A stretch of 64,000 nt of DNA from Labedella phragmitis (lineage in GTDB: Bacteria > Actinomycetota > Actinomycetes > Actinomycetales > Microbacteriaceae). The position numbers and the translations under genes were made by a program. The stretch is taken from the NCBI RefSeq assembly GCF_004078635.1, contig NZ_RZNB01000001.1, positions 310,001 to 374,000 on the forward strand, read 5' to 3'. The notes beneath the pieces are model-generated. The model was not told where the DNA came from and did not search any database. It saw nothing but the letters and a program-made list of their open reading frames with translations. Below, piece after piece: positions 60,128 to 64,000 of the stretch (positions are counted from its first letter, which is position 1; the number at the start of each line of letters is the position of its first letter).

Positions 60128-60453
60128 CGGTCGCCTCCTCGATCTCGGGCTCGTCGGGGGCCCGGAAGTCGTGGCCCCAGTCTGCCGGACACGGGGCTGC
60201 GAACGCCTCCTCCTATTGGGGGATACCGCGACGGCGGGGGTGATCACCGGAGGGGCCACCGCACACCGATCCGTCTGGTGCGTCACCCCGGCGCGGGCGT
60301 GTCACCTGTTCAGGGGTCGAGGGGGGTGGTTTCCTTCCCTGGCTGGGTGAACGTGCCGTTCGCACCGAGGCCCGCCCGCGCGGGGGCGGGTTAGCTGTGA
60401 CATGGCCGAGAGGGTAGGACTGTGTCTCGGCGCCGCTATCGGAGGGAATCGCT
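60128..60453. other. Intergenic region upstream of second surface protein gene
   Basis: About 326 bases between divergent genes with no convincing ORF. It should hold promoters for the ABC transporter (minus) and the surface protein (plus). Near 60311-60345 there is a G-rich stretch with GGGGTGGTTTC, shared with the promoter region of the first surface protein, and GGAGGGAATC just before the start at 60454. Short overlapping ORFs here are not protein-like. Confidence 0.4.
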
Positions 60454-63400
60454 GTGCCGGATCGCACGCCATCACACACCGTCGACGGGGAGAGACGGTT
60501 GATTGTGCGTCGACCGTCCCGCTTCCTGTCGGCTCTACTCAGCACCGTGCTCGGGGTCGCGAGCCTCACGGCAGGATTCGCCGTCGCCGCTGCGCCGGCC
60601 AGCGCCGTGCCGGGAACACCGGGAACGCCGCAGGCCAATTCGGTCGCGTTCGAGGAGGACTTCGAGTACGGCGTCGAAACGACGCCCGTCCTCCTCACCG
60701 ACTACACGAGCGCGACCGGCCAGGAGTACACGGCCGACCCCGTGTGGTTGACCAACTGCAACGGCCAGATCCGCAGCTTCGACATGCCGTCGACGACTCT
60801 CGGGAACTGCGCGAGCGAAAACTACACGTCGAACCTCGGTCAGCTCGCGTATGCCCTCGGCGCGAACAACGGCGATGCCGACCCCGGCGCGAATGGCGTC
60901 GTCGCGGCCTACACGGAAAACAACCCCGGAGCGAATGCCGTCGAGTTCCAGACGGCGACGAACATTCCGCTCGCATCGGCTTCCGGACGGTTCCTGACCT
61001 TCAGCGTCGACACGGCGGCCGTCAACTGCCAGGTGTCCGCGCCGCAGTATCAGTTCGCCTTCCTCAACGAGGCTGGCACGGCGACCAACATCGGTGGCCA
61101 GATCAACGCCTGCAGCTCCTCGAACACCGTCGCCGTCCCGGCCTATGGGAACCTCGCCGCGCGGAGCGTCAACGTCGACACCTACACGTCGAACGGTTCC
61201 GTCCTCTTCACGGGTTCGACTCTCGGCATCCGTATGACGAACGCGAACGGTTCGGGTATCGGCAACGATGCGGCCTTCGACAACATCCGCGTCCTCGACG
61301 TGACCCCGCAACTCGACAAGTCGTTCAGCCCGACCTCGATCCGCTTCGGTCAGACGAGCACGCTCACCTTCACCGTCACGAACACCGAGGAGCTCGCGGC
61401 GAAGAACGGCTGGTCCTTCACCGACGCGCTGCCCGAGGGTCTTTCCGTCGCCGATCCATCGAACGCGGCGACCACCTGTTCCGCAGGCGTCGTCACGGCT
61501 GCTCCCGGCGCCGACTCGGTCGCCGTGTCGGGCAACCTGGACGCCGGCCAGACCTCCTGCACGGTGACCGTGACCGTTGCTCCCGACGGACCCGGCTCAT
61601 ACACGAACGGTCCCGACAACGTCACGACCACGGGACTCAACCCTCCCGGCGAGTCGACGCTCACCGTCGCCGACGCAGACATCCCGCTCGTGACCTGCAC
61701 CACCGACCCGGTGATCTTCAACACGGGCCACGACGCCACGACCGGCGGACAGACCCCGGACGGCGCTCTCGACCAGCGCTGGACGGTGGCCGGCGGAGTC
61801 GACGGACTCAACTACGTGCCCGGGGCACCCCCTGCAGGCCCATCACCGGCGGCCCTTCCCCCCGCCGGTACGACCTATTCGGCCGCTTTCGCAGGCAAGG
61901 GCAACGCCCTCTGGGATGACAGCCTCTCCGGCGAGTCCCAGTGGATCTCCGCGAATTATGTCGTAGGGCAGAACCAGTCCGCGGGGTACGGCACGTGGTA
62001 CTACCGGTATCAGTTCGAGCTCGACGCCGCCGTAGAGCCCACGTCGTTCGAGCTCCGGATGAACTGGATGGCCGACAACAGCGTCAACGGCGTATGGGTC
62101 AACGACGAGGCGCAGACCGGCGCGAACTTGCCGCAGAGCCCCGATGCGCCCTACGTCGGTGCTGGATTCTTCCGTGAGAACGCCGCATCGACGACCCTCG
62201 ACGGCCCGTGGCAGACGGGCCTGAACACGATCCTGGTCGAGGTCAAGAGCGCGTCTCCCGCTCAGGGCTTCAACGCCGAGGTCGAGTCGGTGGCGCTGTG
62301 CCCCGCCCCCTCGTACACGGTCGCCAAGACCTCGTCCGTCGAGACGACGACGGAAGGCGGCACGGTCGCCTATTCCATCGCCGTGACGAACACGGGCAAC
62401 GTGCCGTACACGGCCGACGAGCCGGCGTCATTCTCGGACGACCTCTCGGGCGTGCTCGACGACGCCGCCTACAACGGGGACGCCTCGAACGGCGCGACGC
62501 TATCGGGAGAGACGGTCACGTGGTCGGGCCCGCTCGCCCTCGGCGAGACGGTCACCATCACCTATTCGGTGACGGTCGACGACCCCGTCACGGGGGATCA
62601 CATCCTCGAGAACGCGGTGCTCCCCACGGGTCCTGGTGGCGTCTGTTCACCCGAGGACGGGTGCACGACGACGACGGAGGTCGCGTCGTACACCACGACG
62701 AAGACGGCGTCCTCCGCGACGGCGAATCCCGGTGACACGATCACCTACACGGTCACCGTCACGAACACGGGTGCTGCCGCCTACACGGCGGAGGCTCCCG
62801 CCGCATTCGACGACGACCTCTCGGCCGTGCTCGACGATGCGACGTACAACGGTGATGCGACGAACGGCGCCGTCGTCGACGGGGCCACGCTGACCTGGTC
62901 CGGCGCGCTCGCGGTGGACGAGGCGATAACGATCGTGTATTCCGTGACCGTCGCAGCCCCGGGAACCGGTGACGGCGTTCTCACGAACGCGGTCGTTCCG
63001 ACAGGACCCGGCGGCGAGTGCGTCGGCGAGTGCACCACGACGACCGAGCTGCAGTCCTACTCGGTCGCGAAGACCTCGTCGGCCGCGACCGTCAACCCGG
63101 GTGACGTCGTGACCTACACCGTGACCGTCACGAACACCGGCACGGCGGCGTACATGGACGAGGCTCCGGCCTCGTTCACGGACGACCTCACGGCGGTGCT
63201 CGACGACGCGACGTACAACGACGACGCGTCGAACGGTGCGACGGTGTCCGGTGTGACGCTGACCTGGTCGGGTCCGCTCGCGGTGGGCGACGTCGTCACG
63301 ATCACCTACTCGGTGACGGTCGCCTCGCCCGTCAACGGCGACAACGACCTGCGTAACGTCGTCGTCCCGACGGGCCCCGGCGGCGATTGCGAGACCGAGG

Positions 63401-64000
63401 GCGGTTGCGAGACGAGCACCCTCGTCCAGTCGTACACGGCGACGAAGACCGCCGACACCGACGAGGTCGTCCTCGGCGACACCGTGACCTACACGGTCGT
63501 GCTCGAGAACTCCGGTGAGGTCGCCTACACGGACGCCGAGCCGGCGACCTTCACGGACGACCTGACCGCGATCCTCGACGACGCGACGTACAACGACGAC
63601 GCGTCGAACGGTGCGACGTACGCCGCCCCGACGATCGCGTGGTCCGGCCCGCTCGCCATCGGCGAGACGGTGACGATCACGTACTCGGTGACGGTCAACG
63701 ACCCGGCGACGGGTGACGGCGTCATGCCGAACGCGGTCGTCACGGGCGTCGGCGGCAACTGCGAGCCCGGCTCCAACGACCCGGCGTGCCTCGTGGAGAT
63801 CCCCGCGAAGTCGTTCACGGTGGCGAAGTCGGCCTCCGATGCGACGGCGACGCCCGGCGGCACCCTCACCTACACGGTGACGGTGACCAACACCGGCAAG
63901 GCCGCGTACACCGCTGAAGACCCCGCATCGTTCGCGGACGACCTCTCGGGAGTGCTCGACGACGCCGCGTACAACGACGACGCGTCGAACGGCGCGGTCG
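60454..64000 (+). CDS. Large secreted repeat protein (DUF11-type), 3' end beyond window
   Basis: The frame is open from GTG 60454 to the end of the window (at least 1182 residues). GGAGGG lies seven bases before the start. A signal peptide is clear: a basic N-region with RRPSRFLSALLSTVLG, a hydrophobic core, and AAAPASA before mature VPGT. The N-terminal about 280 residues form a beta-rich domain with several cysteines, followed by a DUF11-like module starting QLDKSFSPTSIRFGQTSTL and, from 62311, tandem repeats of about 125 residues with DDLSGVLDDAAYN-type cores. The C-terminal sorting signal is presumably outside the window. A surface structural or adhesive role is likely. Confidence 0.85.
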   Translation, partial: MPDRTPSHTVDGERRLIVRRPSRFLSALLSTVLGVASLTAGFAVAAAPASAVPGTPGTPQANSVAFEEDFEYGVETTPVLLTDYTSATGQEYTADPVWLTNCNGQIRSFDMPSTTLGNCASENYTSNLGQLAYALGANNGDADPGANGVVAAYTENNPGANAVEFQTATNIPLASASGRFLTFSVDTAAVNCQVSAPQYQFAFLNEAGTATNIGGQINACSSSNTVAVPAYGNLAARSVNVDTYTSNGSVLFTGSTLGIRMTNANGSGIGNDAAFDNIRVLDVTPQLDKSFSPTSIRFGQTSTLTFTVTNTEELAAKNGWSFTDALPEGLSVADPSNAATTCSAGVVTAAPGADSVAVSGNLDAGQTSCTVTVTVAPDGPGSYTNGPDNVTTTGLNPPGESTLTVADADIPLVTCTTDPVIFNTGHDATTGGQTPDGALDQRWTVAGGVDGLNYVPGAPPAGPSPAALPPAGTTYSAAFAGKGNALWDDSLSGESQWISANYVVGQNQSAGYGTWYYRYQFELDAAVEPTSFELRMNWMADNSVNGVWVNDEAQTGANLPQSPDAPYVGAGFFRENAASTTLDGPWQTGLNTILVEVKSASPAQGFNAEVESVALCPAPSYTVAKTSSVETTTEGGTVAYSIAVTNTGNVPYTADEPASFSDDLSGVLDDAAYNGDASNGATLSGETVTWSGPLALGETVTITYSVTVDDPVTGDHILENAVLPTGPGGVCSPEDGCTTTTEVASYTTTKTASSATANPGDTITYTVTVTNTGAAAYTAEAPAAFDDDLSAVLDDATYNGDATNGAVVDGATLTWSGALAVDEAITIVYSVTVAAPGTGDGVLTNAVVPTGPGGECVGECTTTTELQSYSVAKTSSAATVNPGDVVTYTVTVTNTGTAAYMDEAPASFTDDLTAVLDDATYNDDASNGATVSGVTLTWSGPLAVGDVVTITYSVTVASPVNGDNDLRNVVVPTGPGGDCETEGGCETSTLVQSYTATKTADTDEVVLGDTVTYTVVLENSGEVAYTDAEPATFTDDLTAILDDATYNDDASNGATYAAPTIAWSGPLAIGETVTITYSVTVNDPATGDGVMPNAVVTGVGGNCEPGSNDPACLVEIPAKSFTVAKSASDATATPGGTLTYTVTVTNTGKAAYTAEDPASFADDLSGVLDDAAYNDDASNGAV
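62311..64000 (+). repeat. Tandem about 125-codon repeats in surface protein gene
   Basis: Repeat units begin at 62311, 62686, 63055, 63430 and 63811 with lengths of 375, 369, 375 and 381 bases; the last is cut by the window end. Each unit encodes a SYTVAKTSS-like opening, TPGGTLTYTVTVTNTG, a DDLTAVLDDATYN core, NDDASNGA, and an ending PTGPGG followed by a Cys pair. Such DNA repeats are prone to recombination, so copy number may vary and assembly collapse is a risk. Confidence 0.85.

Noticed and set aside
60402-61919. A 505-codon plus-strand frame at the start of the second surface gene
   Set aside because: Wrong frame; frame 1 from GTG 60454 has a ribosome-binding site, a signal peptide and continuous DUF11-like sequence to the window end.
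62311-64000. Repeats as a CRISPR array
   Set aside because: Units are about 375 bases, in frame and protein-coding; no short repeat-spacer pattern exists anywhere in the window.
1-64000. tRNA, rRNA or riboswitch genes
   Set aside because: No cloverleaf with TTC-A/G-A-type T-loop or recognisable riboswitch core was noticed by eye; a covariance-model search was not possible.

Overview
The window reads as a chromosomal segment of a high-GC Gram-positive bacterium, most likely an actinobacterium of the Microbacteriaceae. Supporting signs are the strong G/C bias at third codon positions, a DUF7882-type protein, an LAVTG (sortase-E-like) cell-wall anchor, a coproporphyrin-dependent haem pathway with HemQ, and many genes that appear to be transcribed without a 5' leader (TAnnnT followed 6-7 nt later by the start codon). 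No tRNA, rRNA, CRISPR array, integrase or complete insertion sequence was seen.

Region 1 (1-16065): the end of a peptide/nickel-type ABC importer (permease plus a fused double ATPase) and a LysR regulator. Next is a minus-strand homoprotocatechuate (3,4-dihydroxyphenylacetate) meta-cleavage cluster: an FAH-RraA fusion, a GntR regulator, HpaE, HpaD, HpaH and HpaI. A 5'-truncated class II aldolase remnant and an aldo/keto reductase with an apparent frameshift lie at its end. A divergent MFS symporter probably supplies substrate. A Nudix hydrolase and an ABC exporter follow.

Region 2 (16281-26750): an aromatic or oxidative catabolic island with its own regulators. A LysR gene is translationally coupled to a small cytosolic HtaA-domain protein. 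Divergent from it is a 1014-residue fusion of cytochrome P450, adrenodoxin-reductase-like FAD/NADPH reductase and flavodoxin, the most unusual protein in the window. Then come an IclR regulator with a double palindromic operator, a MobA-like 3-hydroxybenzoate 4-monooxygenase, a ThDP enzyme, and an FMN alpha-hydroxyacid dehydrogenase preceded by a coupled 33-codon ORF. The gene set suggests that methoxylated or mandelate-like aromatics are funnelled to protocatechuate; this is inference.

Region 3 (26827-37315): a DUF7882 gene and a MarR regulator sharing palindromic operators, an alpha/beta hydrolase, a LuxR regulator, a 1371-residue surface protein with DUF11-like domains, glycyl-tRNA synthetase and a DUF4190 membrane protein. 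Several strong stem-loop terminators separate these units.

Region 4 (37328-56289): a nearly complete haem pathway: hemA, hemE, hemY, hemQ, hemH, hemC, hemD, hemB, hemL. It is interrupted between hemY and hemQ by about 7 kb of membrane/stress-like genes (YtxH-like, holin-like, DUF3618, a TetR/oxidoreductase pair, a gamma-carbonic-anhydrase-like protein, a flotillin), and between hemD and hemB by an antisense AAA ATPase in visibly more AT-rich sequence.

Region 5 (56398-64000): a basic-tailed protein, a YhdH/AcuI-type oxidoreductase, an ABC-2 transporter pair, and the start of a second large secreted protein with tandem repeats of about 125 residues, cut off by the window end.
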